A DNA stretch of 64,000 nucleotides from Phascolarctos cinereus (GCF_002099425.1 NW_018344253.1:1488001-1552000), one strand, 5' to 3'; positions 29,526-40,805 are shown, counted from the stretch's first letter. Numbers and translations are program-made. Notes: generated by a model not told the origin, from the sequence alone.

Positions 29526-29684
29526 GTTTTTTTTTCTTTTTGGCTTTTTGTGAGGCAATCAGGGTTAAATGACTTGCCCAGGGTCACACAGCTAGTAAGT
29601 GTTAAGTGTCTGAGGCTGGATTTGAACTCAGGTCCTCCTGACTCCAAGGCCAGAGCTCTATTCACTGCACCACCTAGCTACCCC
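29526..29684 (-). mobile_element. tRNA-related SINE (short type)
   Basis: A T-rich tail lies at the left and 'caccacctagctacc' at the right. A 13-bp duplication with one mismatch flanks it (29513-29525, 29685-29697). Confidence 0.92.
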
Positions 29685-29744
29685 TAGAATCTCAGTTCTT
29701 TAAGGGCAGAGACTTTCTTGCCTACAGGTATGTGAATCCCCGGC

Positions 29745-29795
29745 TCTTAGTCCAGTGCCTGGCACATAGTAAGTGCTTAATAAATGTTCTCTGTA
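29745..29795 (+). mobile_element. L2 3'-tail fragment
   Basis: 'cagtgcctggcacatagtaa' followed by 'gtgcttaataaatgttc'. Confidence 0.65.
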
Positions 29796-29947
29796 TTGGT
29801 AACTACATCTGGCAAGGCACTGGCTGGCCACAAAAGTGCTGGGAGTCATAGTTCTTCCATAATAATTCATCTGTCTATCTGACCTGGAGTCAGGAAGACC
29901 TGAGTTCAAGTCTGGCCTCAGACACTTAACAAGCTGTGTGACTCTGG

Positions 29948-29952
<5 letters not shown>

Positions 29953-30018
<66 letters not shown>
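29953..30018. repeat. (TC)33 microsatellite
   Basis: Sixty-six uninterrupted bases of TC, at the junction of the two nested SINEs. Confidence 0.97.
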
Positions 30019-30019
<1 letters not shown>

Positions 30020-30023
<4 letters not shown>

Positions 30024-30158
30024 GGTTAGGCAATGGGGTTAAGTGACTTGCCCAGGGTCACACAGCTAGTAAGTGTCAAGTGTCTGACGCTGGCTTTGAA
30101 CTCAGGTCCTCCTGACTCCAGGGCCAGTGCTCTAACCACTGTACCACCCAGCTGCCCC
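30020..30158 (-). mobile_element. Nested tRNA-related SINE (short type)
   Basis: The antisense copy ends '...caccacccagctgccc'. The target words GACAAATCTCT (left, before the TC run) and GACGAATCTCT (right) bracket it. Confidence 0.9.
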
Positions 30159-30405
30159 TGACGAATCTCTTAACTTCTCTGTCTGCCTCAATTTCATTAT
30201 TTGTAAAATGAGGATGACAATAGCACCTACCTAGCAGGGTTGTTGTGAAGATAAAATGAGATAATATTTGTAAAGCACTTTGTTAACCTTAAAACCCCAT
30301 GTAAATGCTAGCTATTATTATTACTTATCTGTCTATCTATCTATCTGCATTGGCAGAGGGCAGAGCTCCTCGCACTGATTTTAGTTTTTTTAAAATGACA
30401 CAACA

Positions 30406-31046
30406 ATATATCTCAGAGAGATCATACAAATGGGAAAAGGACCCACATGTACAAAAATATTCACAGCAGCTCTTTTGCAGTGGCAAAGAATTGGAAATTG
30501 AGAGGATGCCCATCAATTGGGGAATGGCTGAGCAAATTGTGATATATGAATGTAATGGAATACTATTGTGCTATAAGAAATGATGAACAGGCTGACTTCA
30601 GAAAAACCTGGAAGGACTTGTATGGTCTGATGCTGAGTGAAATGAGCAGAACGAAGAGAACATTGTACACAATAACAGCCACTTTGTGCAATGACTAATA
30701 TTGATAAACTTAACCCTTCCCAGCAATACAAGGATCTAAGACATCTCCAGAGGCCCGTGATGGAAAATGCTGTCCACACCCAAAGAAAGAACTATGGAAG
30801 TTAATCACTATTTTTTTTCTTTTCTGTTGAGTTTTGTTTCCTCTTTCTGATGGTTCCTCCTATTGGTTTTAATTTTTACTTACAACATCACTAATGTGAA
30901 AATATGTTTAATATGAATGTAAATGCATAGCCTATATATGAGATTGTGCACTATCTTGGGGAGGGTGGGGGGGAGGAAGGGGGGGAAATTTTAAACTTAA
31001 AAGCATATGGAAGTGATTATTAATAAATCAAAATAAATTAATAAAG
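30406..31046 (+). mobile_element. 5'-truncated L1 3' end with exact target duplication
   Basis: ORF2 C-terminal sequence and 3' UTR in plus orientation, 641 bp. A perfect 14-bp duplication AAAATGACACAACA flanks it (30392-30405, 31047-31060). Confidence 0.93.
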
Positions 31047-31239
31047 AAAATGACACAACAAATTCCTTGAGGGGAGGAATGATGTCTTTATACTTTTTTT
31101 TTAACGCTCTGCAAGACTGTAGTAATTGTTTAATAAGTGCTTGTTGAATTCAATTCAGCCCTCAGTTGTAAAAAGCCTCATTTGCTAGAACAATTACTCA
31201 TATAATCATGATTGCTCATTATATTTCTGATAGTTTATG

Positions 31240-31700
31240 GGTGTTTTGGCCTCCTAACTTTACTGATGCTGTTCCCTTTCCTGTCACATCCTCCCCTGCC
31301 TCCTTGCTCTTGGCCTTTCTAAGGTCTAACTCAGGGTTGGGGAACCTGCGGCCTCGAGGCCATGTGTGGTTCTCTAGGTCCTTAAGTGTGGCTCTTTGGA
31401 TCCAAACTTCACAGAACAAATGAAGTTTGGATTCAGTCAAAGGGCCATACTTGAGGACCTAGAGGGCCGCATGTGGCCTGGAGGCCACGGGTTCCCACCT
31501 AGCTCAAGGCCTACTTCCTAAATGAGGCCTCCTCTGACTGCCCCAGGCCACCATTCCACTCCTGTAGTCCTTTTTGCAGTGGGGCATTTAGCCCATGCCA
31601 CCATGTATGATTATGTATCTTTATATGTAGCTATATCCTGTCCCCTAGACTAACTCCTTGAGAGCTGGGGACCTAATCTTATACCTTCTAGCCCCTTCAG
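31240..31700 (+). mobile_element. L2/L3-class LINE 3' region, split by a MITE
   Basis: 'cctgcctccttgctcttggc', 'cttcctaaatgaggcctcct' and 'ctagactaactccttgagag' resemble the L2/L3 3' order. The MITE at 31334-31498 interrupts it. Confidence 0.5.
31334..31498. mobile_element. hAT-like MITE with long inverted repeats
   Basis: About 165 bp that is nearly all inverted repeat: the left arm 'gggttggggaacctgcggcc...' pairs with the right arm '...ggcctggaggccacgggttc'. An 8-bp near-identical duplication flanks it (CTAACTCA at 31326-31333, CTAGCTCA at 31499-31506). The 8-bp duplication and CAGGGTTGGGGAACC end fit hAT elements. Confidence 0.8.
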
Positions 31701-31737
31701 GGTAGAGATTAAATGATAGGAAATCCATAATGGGGTG

Positions 31738-31996
31738 GGGGGGCTAGTTAGGTGGTGCAGTGGATAGAGTACCAAGCCTGGAGTCAGAAAGACTCATCTT
31801 TCAGAGTTCAAATATGGCCTTGGACACTAACTGTGTGACCCTGGGCAAGTCATTTAACCCTGTTTACTTCAGTTTCCTCATCTGTAAAATGAGATGGAGA
31901 AGGAAATAGCAAACCAATCTAGAGTCTTTGCCAAGAAAATCCTAAATGGGGTTATAAAGAGTTGAACATGACTGAGATGACCGAACAACAACAAAA
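31738..31996 (+). mobile_element. Long-type SINE
   Basis: From 'gggggggctagttaggtggt' to 'gactgagatgaccgaacaac'. Confidence 0.88.
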
Positions 31997-32594
31997 TCAT
32001 GATATGGTGATGGCTTGGGATGTGGTGGATGACCTGGACCTTGATCATGGAGATACTAGAGAACCACAAGAGTTTCTCCATATAGTCAGACTTACAATTT
32101 AGGAAAATCATTTTGGCAGCTGTGTGGAGAATGGATTGGAGTGAGGAGACACTTGAGGCCTATTAGAAGGCCTCAATAACAGTAATAGTAATAGCCTAGT
32201 TGAGAGGGTTATAAGGTCTTGAAATAGGGTAATAATTGTATGAATGGAGAAAATAGGATGTATGTAAAGGATGTTGTACAGGATGATTTGTGTAGAGGAA
32301 AGTTAGTGGTTTCCTTGATGAAATTCAGAAGAGGGGAGGGTTCCTGAGAAAATAATGACTTCTGTTTCAGACATGTTGAGTTTGAGATGCCCAAAAGGAT
32401 AATCAGTTCAAAATGTTCAACAGGCAGTTGGTGGGACTGGAAGTGGAGAGAGACTTGGGTTGGATAAATAGATCTGGGAATTATTTTCTTGGAGATGAGA
32501 ATTGAACCCAAGAGAGCTGACAAGATACATCACTGAGTGAGAGTATGGAGAAAAAAGAAAAGAGGGCCCCAGGACAGAGCCAGTAACCTGTAAT
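31997..32594. other. Unidentified, probably old interspersed repeat
   Basis: The block has words such as 'cagacatgttgagtttgaga' and 'caacaggcagttggtgggac', which I associate with an old mammalian repeat I cannot name. No gene is seen. Confidence 0.4.
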
Positions 32595-33130
32595 GGACCC
32601 TTTGCCTCTAGGACCCAATATAAACTCCTCTGTTTGGCTTCTAAAGCCCTTCGCAACCTGACCCCAATCAACCCTACCAGACTAATTATACATTACTTCC
32701 CTTCCCCAGTTTCCAGTTGAAACTGGCCTTCTGGTCGTTCCTCACACATGACTCCCATCACCTGTCTTTGTCCCTTTTGTCCAGCCTATACCCTATGCCT
32801 GGAATGAATGTATTCTCTCTTCATCTCTGCCTCTTAGAATCTTTTATTTCCTTCCAAACTCTGCTTAGGCATCACCTTCTACATGAAGCCTTTTCTGACA
32901 CCCCCCACCCCCCATGTTACACCCCCCATCAAATTATTTTTTTAATTACATCAAATTACTGGATCTTGTAGATCCTTATTTATGTGCTAATTGTCTCTCT
33001 GATGGAATGTACGTTTCTTGAGGGCAGGAACTCTCACTTTTTCTTTGCATCCCCAGCATCCACCACAGCCTGTGGTACATCTTAGATCGTAATGAATAAA
33101 TGGTTGTCAGTTGATTGATGGATAGATAAT
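32595..33130 (+). mobile_element. L2/L3-class LINE 3' end
   Basis: 'tggcttctaaagcccttcgc', 'ctatgcctggaatgaatgta', 'ccaaactctgcttaggcatc' and 'cttgagggcaggaactctca' follow in L2/L3 order, ending near 'gaataaatggttgtcagttg'. Confidence 0.75.
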
Positions 33131-33389
33131 GGTAAATCAAGTTCTTTCTTTAGTCTGCCCTTCTTGCCACAGTTGAAGCCCCTCTCCTTTGGCTATATAC
33201 CCCTGTCCTGAAAAATCACGACCTAGTATAGGCTTAGGATTTTTTAAAAATCCATTCCCCTACTCTCACCCTTCAAAGGTATAGCTCTTTGTATCTCCAG
33301 TCTCTAGTACCACAGTGCTTTGCAAATTCTTTTGTCTGGACCTATGATTTCATCAGGGAAGGGAACCTCATGTTGCCAGTGCTGATCAG

Positions 33390-33550
33390 CAACTGTTGCA
33401 ATTTATAGTCAAAGAGTTACCAGCAACTAAATGACTTGCCCAGAGTCACACAACCAGCACGTAACCTAGTTGGGCCTTGAACCCTGTTCTCTGACTCCAA
33501 GTCAGTTGCTTTTTACCTGGTACAAAGTAGGGGTTTAATAAACTTTCCTT
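33390..33550 (+). mobile_element. MIR 3' fragment
   Basis: 'ctaaatgacttgcccagagt' and 'gggccttgaaccctgttctc' match a MIR end. Confidence 0.6.
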
Positions 33551-33822
33551 GAATTGAATTGAATTCTCTTTGTAGTAGAACCCCGCCTCCATCTTTCCCT
33601 GCTCAGGAATTGCCATTCTTCCGGCCCTCCCTGATTCTTCTCTTCAGTCTAGCCTAACCCAACGCAGGCCCTGTCCCCACTTGATGTTCTTCACCCCTGT
33701 CCTGAAACATTCCTGATTTCTTCTGTCCGCTGGGGTTCTCCTCTTTAACTCCCTCCATAGGCCCCAGTTTCCCAGTCCTGGCCTTGACTCTACTTCTAGC
33801 TCCATACACTATACCAATAGGG

Positions 33823-34048
33823 CAACTAGGTGGTGCCGTGGAGAGAGCACCAGGCCTGGAGTCAGGAAAACCTGAGTTCAAATGCAGCCCCAGTCACTTT
33901 CTAGCCGTGTGACCCTGGGCAAGTCACTTGCCTCAGTTTCCTCATCTGTAAAATGAGCTGGAGAAGGAAATCGCAAACCACTCCAGTATCTTTGCCAAGA
34001 AAACCCCAGGTGGGGTCATGAAGCTGAAATGGACTTGACTGAACAGAA
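33823..34048 (+). mobile_element. Long-type SINE
   Basis: From 'gggcaactaggtggtgccgt' to 'atggacttgactgaacag'. Confidence 0.88.
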
Positions 34049-34206
34049 AGCCTGTACCAGATCACCCTCAACCACCTCATTAAATCAGTGGGGATTCACT
34101 GAACTTGGGACAAGGGATAATGTAGCCTAAGCAGGGAACCTGAAGCCAAGGAAGTCCCCACCTCTTCCCTTGTACCATAGAGGTTCCTTTTTTAAAGAAA
34201 GATCCA

Positions 34207-34356
34207 GGGGGGCAGCTAGGTGGTGCAGTGGATAGAGCACTGGCCCTGAAGTCAGGAGGACCTGGGTTCAAATCTGGCCAGCCTCACACCAAACAGTTGA
34301 CACTCACTAGCTGTGTGACCCTGGGCAAGTCATTTAATCCCAATTGCCTTAAAAAA
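34207..34356 (+). mobile_element. tRNA-related SINE (short type)
   Basis: 'ggggggcagctaggtggtgc' head with an A-rich tail. 'gatccag' repeats at both edges. Confidence 0.88.
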
Positions 34357-34513
34357 AATAAAAAATGATCCAGAAATGCATGTGGATTGTAACCACAGAT
34401 TAGGAATACACAGGCAAAAAGGATGCTGGGGACAATTCCTTCCCCATCCCTTCCTTTCATAAGGCTTTTTTTTTTTTAAGCATTTACTGTGTTCACCACA
34501 CTGTCCAAGACAC

Positions 34514-34670
34514 TTGAAAAGAATAGAGCACCAGCCCTCGATTCAGGAAGACCTGAGTTCAAATCCGGCCTTAGACACATACCACTTACTAGCTGTGTGA
34601 CCCTGGACAAGTCATTTAACCCCATTGCCCAGCCAAAAAAAAAAACCAAAAAACAAAAAAAAAAGAAAAG
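34514..34670 (+). mobile_element. tRNA-related SINE, 5'-truncated
   Basis: Begins inside the head at 'aatagagcaccagccctcga' and ends in a mixed A-rich tail. Confidence 0.85.
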
Positions 34671-35378
34671 ACTAGATAAGGCACAAAAGACACAGAGATC
34701 TCAGGTATCAGTCTTCAGGGAGATTTAAGGCCTGGACAACACAGATATATGAAATAATTAGGAAGTAACCACAAGCCAAGATTAACTTGGTACAAACTAT
34801 ATATTAGGGAGGTGGTAACATGTGGGCTATGGACACACAGTTCAGGGACACAAAGACACAGGGACACATACAGACCCCTGACCACAACTGTGGCAGGCGC
34901 CGGGTGATGGGCACATAATTTACCTTCTCTCTAAGGCCCCCGTTACAGGGCTTCTGGTCCAATTCAGTCCAATTCAGGGAGCGGTGAGGGTTCCTGGGTG
35001 GGAATAAGGAAGAAATCAGCAAGGGGAGGGAGAGTCACACCCCAGCTTCAGTCATACATCCTCAGGCTCTGGGTTGGTTGGCACCACCAGGGCAGGGGGG
35101 GCTTTATGTCCTGAAACAAATGAGCCTTCCCACCCCCACAACAGGAGCTGGAGCTGGTAGCCCAGGGGCTGAAACCCAAACCCTACCATTGTTTCCCACC
35201 TCAAAGCTATATTTGACTCGGTGTGTGTTTGTGTATGTGTACATGGCAGTCTATGGTGTACGTAGCGGGGTGGGGGTGCTAAATCCCATTCCCCAGATGC
35301 CCAGGATCATTTAGAAATAGCTGGCTCAAGACCAGTAGGGGGTTGGGTGGGGAGGGAGGAAAGAGAAGAGGGATAGGG

Positions 35379-35380
<2 letters not shown>
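34671..35380. other. Intergenic, nothing recognised
   Basis: Moderately GC-rich sequence with a CACAG/GGACACA-rich patch at 34830-34870 and a short TG-rich patch near 35220. No reading frame here resembles a known protein. Confidence 0.45.

Positions 35381-35422
<42 letters not shown>
35381..35422. repeat. (GT)21 microsatellite
   Basis: Uninterrupted GT units following a G-rich run. Confidence 0.97.
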
Positions 35423-35424
<2 letters not shown>

Positions 35425-35494
35425 TTGTGAGTATGGAAGAGGCAAAAGAAACAAGAGACCCAGAACTACCACTGAAGCTTGGCACTGGTGGTCC

Positions 35495-35805
35495 CCTCAT
35501 GTCTGGAATGTACTCCTTCCTCGTCTCTGCCTCTTAAAATCCTGTCTCCTTCTAAACTCTGCTCAAGTGCTGCCTTTTCTATGAAGTGTTTCCTGATCAT
35601 CTCAGCTGCCAATTTCCTCTCCATAAATTTACCTTTTATGTATTTTGTATAGACCTATTTATGTATATGCTGTCTCTATCTTAGAATAGAATGTCTTTCA
35701 GAGGAAAGACTTTTATTTTTGGCTTTATATTCCTAGGGCTTAGCACAGTGCCTGGCATAGAATAGGTACTTAATAAATGCTTGTTAATTGACTGAATGAT
35801 TGATG
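35495..35805 (+). mobile_element. L2/L3-class LINE 3' end
   Basis: 'tcatgtctggaatgtactcc', 'ttctaaactctgctcaagtg' and 'cacagtgcctggcatagaat' run to 'ttaataaatgcttgttaatt'. Confidence 0.8.
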
Positions 35806-36049
35806 CATGTGTACACATGTACTGTGACCCATGTCAGAATTCCCACCCTGGTTCAGGCCCATGTTTCCTTCACTCCAAGGGTGTGACTCACTCTCTGACT
35901 GTAATAGCAAGAAGTATAAAGGGAAAATGATACCAAAAGCACAGGTTAGGGATGTGCCCAAAACTTCTTTAATTCCCCCTAGTCACCTGTCACCTAGATC
36001 TGTCATCTAGGAATTTACCTAAACCTTTTTTTGAACTGATTTTTGTTTT

Positions 36050-36300
36050 TCCAGGATGGCTTCAAGGGATTACTTTTTAAATTGGTTTATTGATATCTTT
36101 TGTTTCATCTCCAAATATATTCTTCCTCCCTGCCCTCCTGAGAGCCACCCCTTATTAAAAAAAAAAAAGGATAAAAAGGAAAGAGGGAGGAAAAAGAGTT
36201 CAGCAAAATTAACCAATCCATCAACTGAGTCTGACAGCATATGCAATATTCTACTCCCACAGTCCTTCACTTCTGCAAAGGGGAGGGTGGGTGAAGGGAG
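36050..36300 (-). mobile_element. Unnamed LINE 3'-end-like repeat
   Basis: 'ggtttattgatatcttttgt', 'tgagagccacccct' and an A-rich middle match the second copy at 58685. The orientation is judged from the T-rich left end. Confidence 0.5.
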
Positions 36301-36680
36301 GTATATTTCTTAAACCTGTTTAGATATTCAGCCTGAGCTACCTCTTTATCTCCACATGTTGCAGCTAGCACATGCATGTATCCCCCAGGACTTACTGGGG
36401 AGACACAGGCACAGAAGGCAAGTTTAGAGGGCCAGGTATTGACAGTGGGGTGCCCAGAGACCTAGAGAGCAGTGGGCTGGTAGGCAGGAGCCTCTTGATA
36501 GGAAGAGCGGTGAAAGAAACTGAAGCATTCAAAATTGCCTGTAGATAACTCACGTGATAAAAGAAAAAATAATCCTTCAGTGGATCTGAATGAGTTCTCA
36601 TTCACTCCCTCCAATAAGACACATATTGTAACACCTCCACGCCTGCCCATCCTCTGCAATTCTTGTTCACGTCCCCTTGT
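36301..36680. other. Intergenic, nothing recognised
   Basis: No gene or confident repeat seen. Confidence 0.4.
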
Positions 36681-36695
36681 AAATATGGGTGGCCT

Positions 36696-36837
36696 AGGGA
36701 CAGCGAGATGGCACAGTGGATAAAGCACCAGCCCTGGAGTCAGGAGGACCTGAGTTCAAATCCAGCCTCAGACACATAATACTTCCTAGCAGTGTGACTC
36801 TAGGCAAGTCACTTCACCCCAATTTCCTCACTAAAAA
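36696..36837 (+). mobile_element. tRNA-related SINE (short type)
   Basis: 'gggacagcgagatggcacag' head and 'aattaaataaat' tail. The flanks AAATATGGGTGGCC and AAACATGGGTGGCC form a 14-bp duplication with one mismatch. Confidence 0.92.
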
Positions 36838-37074
36838 TTAAATAAATAAACATGGGTGGCCGGCCCAATATGCTAGAGGCCTTCCTTTAGATATTTGGTC
36901 ATGGCACGGATCCCAGTGAAACACGTGGGCTAGCTAGTGATTATTTCTTGCTCTTCCTGTCTTTTGACCAGCCCATATTTTTTGTTTTTTTTCCCTCCTA
37001 GTTTCTCTGACGATATCCTTTTTGCCTTGTCTTCCTTGCAACCTACTCATGCCCTCTCCGTTGTCCTTTGGGTT

Positions 37075-37350
37075 AGGGGAAAGGAACTTGTATTTATTAA
37101 ATTCCTTCACTGTGTCAGGTGCTATGCTAAGAGTTTTTACATTTACATTTACATCTCATTTGACCCTCACAATAACCCTGTGAGGTAGGATTATGATCCT
37201 TATTTTACAATTGAGGAAATAGAGCCAGACAAAAGTGAAGTGAGTTACGCAGGGTCACACAGCTAGTAAGTGCATGAGGCAGGATGTAAACTCAGGGTTT
37301 CCTGACTTCAGGCCCGATTCTATGCACTGCGTCACCTACCTGCCTCTAAG
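37075..37350 (+). mobile_element. Full-length MIR
   Basis: 'tatttattaaattccttcac', 'ctcacaataaccctgtgagg', 'cattt/attttacaattgagg' and 'gcgtcacctacctgcctct' in order. Confidence 0.85.
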
Positions 37351-37389
37351 GGTGAGTTCATGCCTGTGACATTCCATGATTCTAGCAGC

Positions 37390-37772
37390 CATATTCCATC
37401 CCTGGAAGACTACTGGTGTTAAGAAGATGGATCTTTGTTTCAGGTCAAAGTTTGATGTCCTTAAGAGAACCTTGTCATTTCTCAAGGCAGTCTGGACAGC
37501 AAGGAGGTCTATTCACTGGAAGGTCAAATACTGAAGCTGAAGCTTAAATACTTTGTCCACATAATGAGAAAATGGGAGTCACTGGCAAAGACTGATGTTG
37601 GGAAAGATTGGAAGCAAAAGGAAAAGGGGACAGCAGAGGATGAGATGGCTAGATGGTGTCATGGAAACAATGAACATGAACTTGGACACTCTTTGGAAGA
37701 GTGGAAGACAGAAGGGACTGGTGTGCTATGGTCCATTGGGTCATGAAGAGATGGACTGACTGAACAACTGAA
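37390..37772 (+). mobile_element. RTE (BovB-like) LINE 3' end
   Basis: A decayed reverse-transcriptase C-terminus. One frame reads 'TGVLWSIGS', and 'gtcatgaagagatggactga' followed by 'ctgaacaactgaataataa' matches the known BovB-type 3' end. It is broken in several places. Confidence 0.65.
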
Positions 37773-38027
37773 TAATAAGAAATGAAAAAGGCTATCTGGC
37801 CATGCTGCCTTCTTGTAACTTGACAAACCTGCTCTATTAGATTCTATACTACTTATAAGTAGTCTGGACCCATTTGCTCCATCATGGGCTTCCCCTATTC
37901 TGTCTAAAGCCCAAGTCTCATTCCCTGGGGTGGGGAGGGGGATTCTCATTCCCTGACTTCAGGAGACCCTCAGTCAATTGGAAAAGAACCATAGTTCCTG
38001 CCTTCAGGGTGCTTCCATCAACAACAA

Positions 38028-38160
38028 TCAGTTAAAAAGCATATAAGTGCTTTCTGTATGGCAGAAACCATGCTATGTGCTGGGGATACGGAAAAAAAGG
38101 AAAAACACAGTCCTGTCCTCAAGGAACATACATCTGAATGGGAGAAACAATATGTTAAAA
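38028..38160 (-). mobile_element. L2-tail-like copy
   Basis: 'accatgctatgtgctgggga' and 'cctgtcctcaaggaacatac' are antisense L2 end words. Confidence 0.6.
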
Positions 38161-38181
38161 AAACAAACAAATAAACGCATA

Positions 38182-38340
38182 TGGGGCAGCTGGGTTGCGC
38201 AGTGGATAGACCACTGGCCCTGAAGTCAGGAGGACCTGAGCTCAAATCTGGCCTCAGACCAAACACCTGACACTTACTAGGTGTGTGACCTTGGGCAAGT
38301 CACTTAACCCCAATTGCCTAAAAAAACCTCCAAAAAACAA
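38182..38340 (+). mobile_element. tRNA-related SINE (short type)
   Basis: 'ggggcagctgggttgcgcag' head, 'gtgtgaccttgggcaagtca' and an A-rich tail. Confidence 0.9.
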
Positions 38341-38399
38341 AAAACAGCCCGAAAAAAACTTGTGTATACAAAATTCTAAGTGTAAACAGAAGGTAATCT

Positions 38400-39175
38400 C
38401 AGTGGCAAGGCTGGGTGTTGCCCTTCCTTCTCGAAGAGAATCAAAATGACCTCACTGTGCTAGAGTCAAGTTTCAGTGTGTCTGACTGTGGCTGATCAGA
38501 CCAACATGAGCTTGGAATGCTCTGTCACAGGTCGGGCACAAATAGCGCGTGTACATATTTGGGGTGGATTCTCTAAGTTTTTGTATTTGCGTTTCTCTTG
38601 AGCTATTTCAATTCTGCTTTGCTCATAGAGCACAGCATCTTCTCTGATGTGGGCACGCCATGCTGAGCTGTCCTGTGCCAGTGTCTCCCACAATCAATTC
38701 CAAAGTTCTTAAGAGAGACCTTGAGAGTGTCCTTATATCACTCCTTCTGACCACTGTGTGAACGCTTGCCCTGTGTGAGTTCTCCATAAAATAATCTTTT
38801 GGGCAATTGTACATTTTTCATTTGAACAATGTGGTCAGCCCATTGGAGTTGTGTTCTCTGATGCAGAGTTTGAATATTTGGCAGTTTAGTTTGAGAAAGG
38901 ACCTCAGTGTCTGGTATCTTATCCTGCCTGGGAATCTTCAGAATCTTCCTAAGATAATTCAAATGGAAGTGATTTAGTTTCCTGGCATGGTGCTAGTATA
39001 CTGTCCAGGTTTCACAGGCTTACAACAATGAGGTCTGCACGACAGCTCTGTAGACCTTCAGTTTGGTAGTCAGTCTGATACATCTCTCCCATACTTTCCT
39101 TCAGAGCCTCCCAATCACAGAGCTAGCTCTGGCAATGCATGCATCAACTCATTACCAATGTGTATGTCCCTGGAA
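38400..39175 (-). mobile_element. RTE-like non-LTR retrotransposon, RT C-terminal region
   Basis: The minus strand encodes RKILKIPRQDKIPDTEVLSQ, then QLQWADHIVQMKNVQLPKRL and YGELTQGKRSHSGQKE, the conserved C-terminal block of an RTE-type reverse transcriptase. The copy is broken into several frames. Confidence 0.75.
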
Positions 39176-39314
39176 AGTAGAATAGGGAATATTAGAGCAT
39201 AATAATAATAATAGAGTAGGGAATGGGGAAACCATCCCCAAGTCAGAAGTGGGAGGTGGGCGGTAACGGGGAAATATCTGCAGAAGGTGGAATTTAAACT
39301 CTATCTCTCTCGGT

Positions 39315-39326
39315 GTATATGTGTGT

Positions 39327-39369
<43 letters not shown>

Positions 39370-39388
39370 TGTGTGTATGTACATATAA
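39315..39388. repeat. (GT)n with AT interruptions
   Basis: TGTG runs broken by 'tatg' units. Confidence 0.95.
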
Positions 39389-39920
39389 TGTATGTATCTT
39401 TTTTTGGTACCAGTTTTAAGTTTGAAACCAATTTTATTCTCCAGAATAAAAATTGCATTTCTACTTCTGTACAGTACTAGTAAAGTGGGATGTTGTTCAC
39501 ACCTTCCCTTCTGCACACATTCACATATTCAGAATTCAAAATTTACATTGCAGCTCAAAAGTGATTTTTAAATTGCCATGGCACCCAACTTTGGCTCCCA
39601 ATTCTGGTCCTTTGCTTTTTGCAGAATGTTCTGTTTTCTGGTGCATTTAGTCAAACTATTTAGTAGTGGGTTCAGAAGAGGTACCTCTGGATGGGGCTGC
39701 TCTACCACCTTGTAATGCATCAGCCATGCCTTCTGATGTGTTCCCTGAACTCTGATATGATTAGTAATGACAGGGTTTTGAGCTGAATCTTGAAGGAAGC
39801 CAGGAAAGGTGGAGAGAAGGAAAAACATTTCAAGCATGGAGGACAGCCATAGAAAAGGCAGGAGATGAAGGAGACAGGACACTCGTAAAGAATACAAGGA
39901 GAATAATATGTGCACAGTCA
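39389..39920. other. Intergenic, nothing recognised
   Basis: No gene or confident repeat seen. A weak open frame exists but has no recognisable domain. Confidence 0.4.
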
Positions 39921-39924
39921 GTCT

Positions 39925-40005
39925 GACGATAAATATTTATTAAGTGCTTACCATGTGCCAAGCACTGTGCTGAGTATATACAAAGTACACAAACCATTGT
40001 AAATG
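39925..40005 (-). mobile_element. L2-tail-like copy
   Basis: 'aatatttattaagtgcttac' and 'catgtgccaagcactgtgct'. Confidence 0.6.
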
Positions 40006-40598
40006 AGGAATGAGAAATGAAGGTTGCTGATCCCCGAAGGAGCCTGGGGACCATGGCTGAAGTCATAAAGGGCATGAATATGTAATTAAACCTCCTGCTT
40101 GTCTGTCCTATTCCCTGGGGCCTTAGCCTAGTCCATGGAAAGACAAGGTCCATTTGAACCACCCCCAAGCCTGGAGAAATGAGACACCTTCTGGCTCTGA
40201 AATTTTGATGAGCTGAGGGGGTTGTAGTGGGGGCAGTGTGAGGCAAGGAGCAGATGGAATTCCTGGAGCTATTGTATTGGCCTGTCATCGGAGAGAGAGT
40301 GAGTCCTGGATAATTTATGGAGACATAAACACAAGAGGCTCTTCTGGAAATATGTAAACAGGAGTGGCCTGGGTATGAGGTGAGCATTGTATTTAGTCCT
40401 AACTAACCTCCTGGCTGTACATCCTCATGACCGGGATCATTTTTCTTTTGTCTATTTCCCTGTTGTGAGTTGGAGTTTCCCAGGGAAAATTTTTGTTCTC
40501 TGCAGATCCCACCTCAGAGCCCTTGGACTCAGTGGCTTGGGATTTCTCTTGCTTCTCAGGATGTTATGTCATTTCAGCTATACTTTTTAGCATTTAGG
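40006..40598. other. Intergenic, nothing recognised
   Basis: Several open frames overlap here, but none shows a known domain or splice pattern. Confidence 0.4.
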
Positions 40599-40599
40599 A

Positions 40600-40805
40600 T
40601 TATAGGATCATAAATTAGAGCTGGGAGAGAACTTAAAAGTCATCTAATCCAATCCCTTCCTTGTATTCAAGGCCCAAAAGGTGAAATATATCCCAAAAGT
40701 GAAATATCCCAAGATAGCATAGGGAATAATAGCAGAATCAGAATTTGAATCTAGGTCCTCTGACTCCATAATCAGGGCTTTTTCCACTGTATTATGTAAT
40801 CTCTC
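40600..40805 (+). mobile_element. MIR-like SINE
   Basis: 'gatcataaattagagctggg', 'catctaatccaatcccttcc' and 'tctaggtcctctgactccat'. Confidence 0.65.

Larger units (their letters stand above)
29876..30300 (+). mobile_element. SINE split by (TC)33 and an antisense SINE
   Basis: The outer SINE head (29876-29952) and 3' part (30161-30300, 'tttgtaaaatgaggatgaca', 'taatatttgtaaagcacttt') are separated by a TC microsatellite and an inverted SINE. Confidence 0.85.

Noticed and set aside
39568-40387. 115- and 185-codon minus-strand frames
   Set aside because: No recognisable domain, no CpG island and no splice context; partly over repeat sequence.
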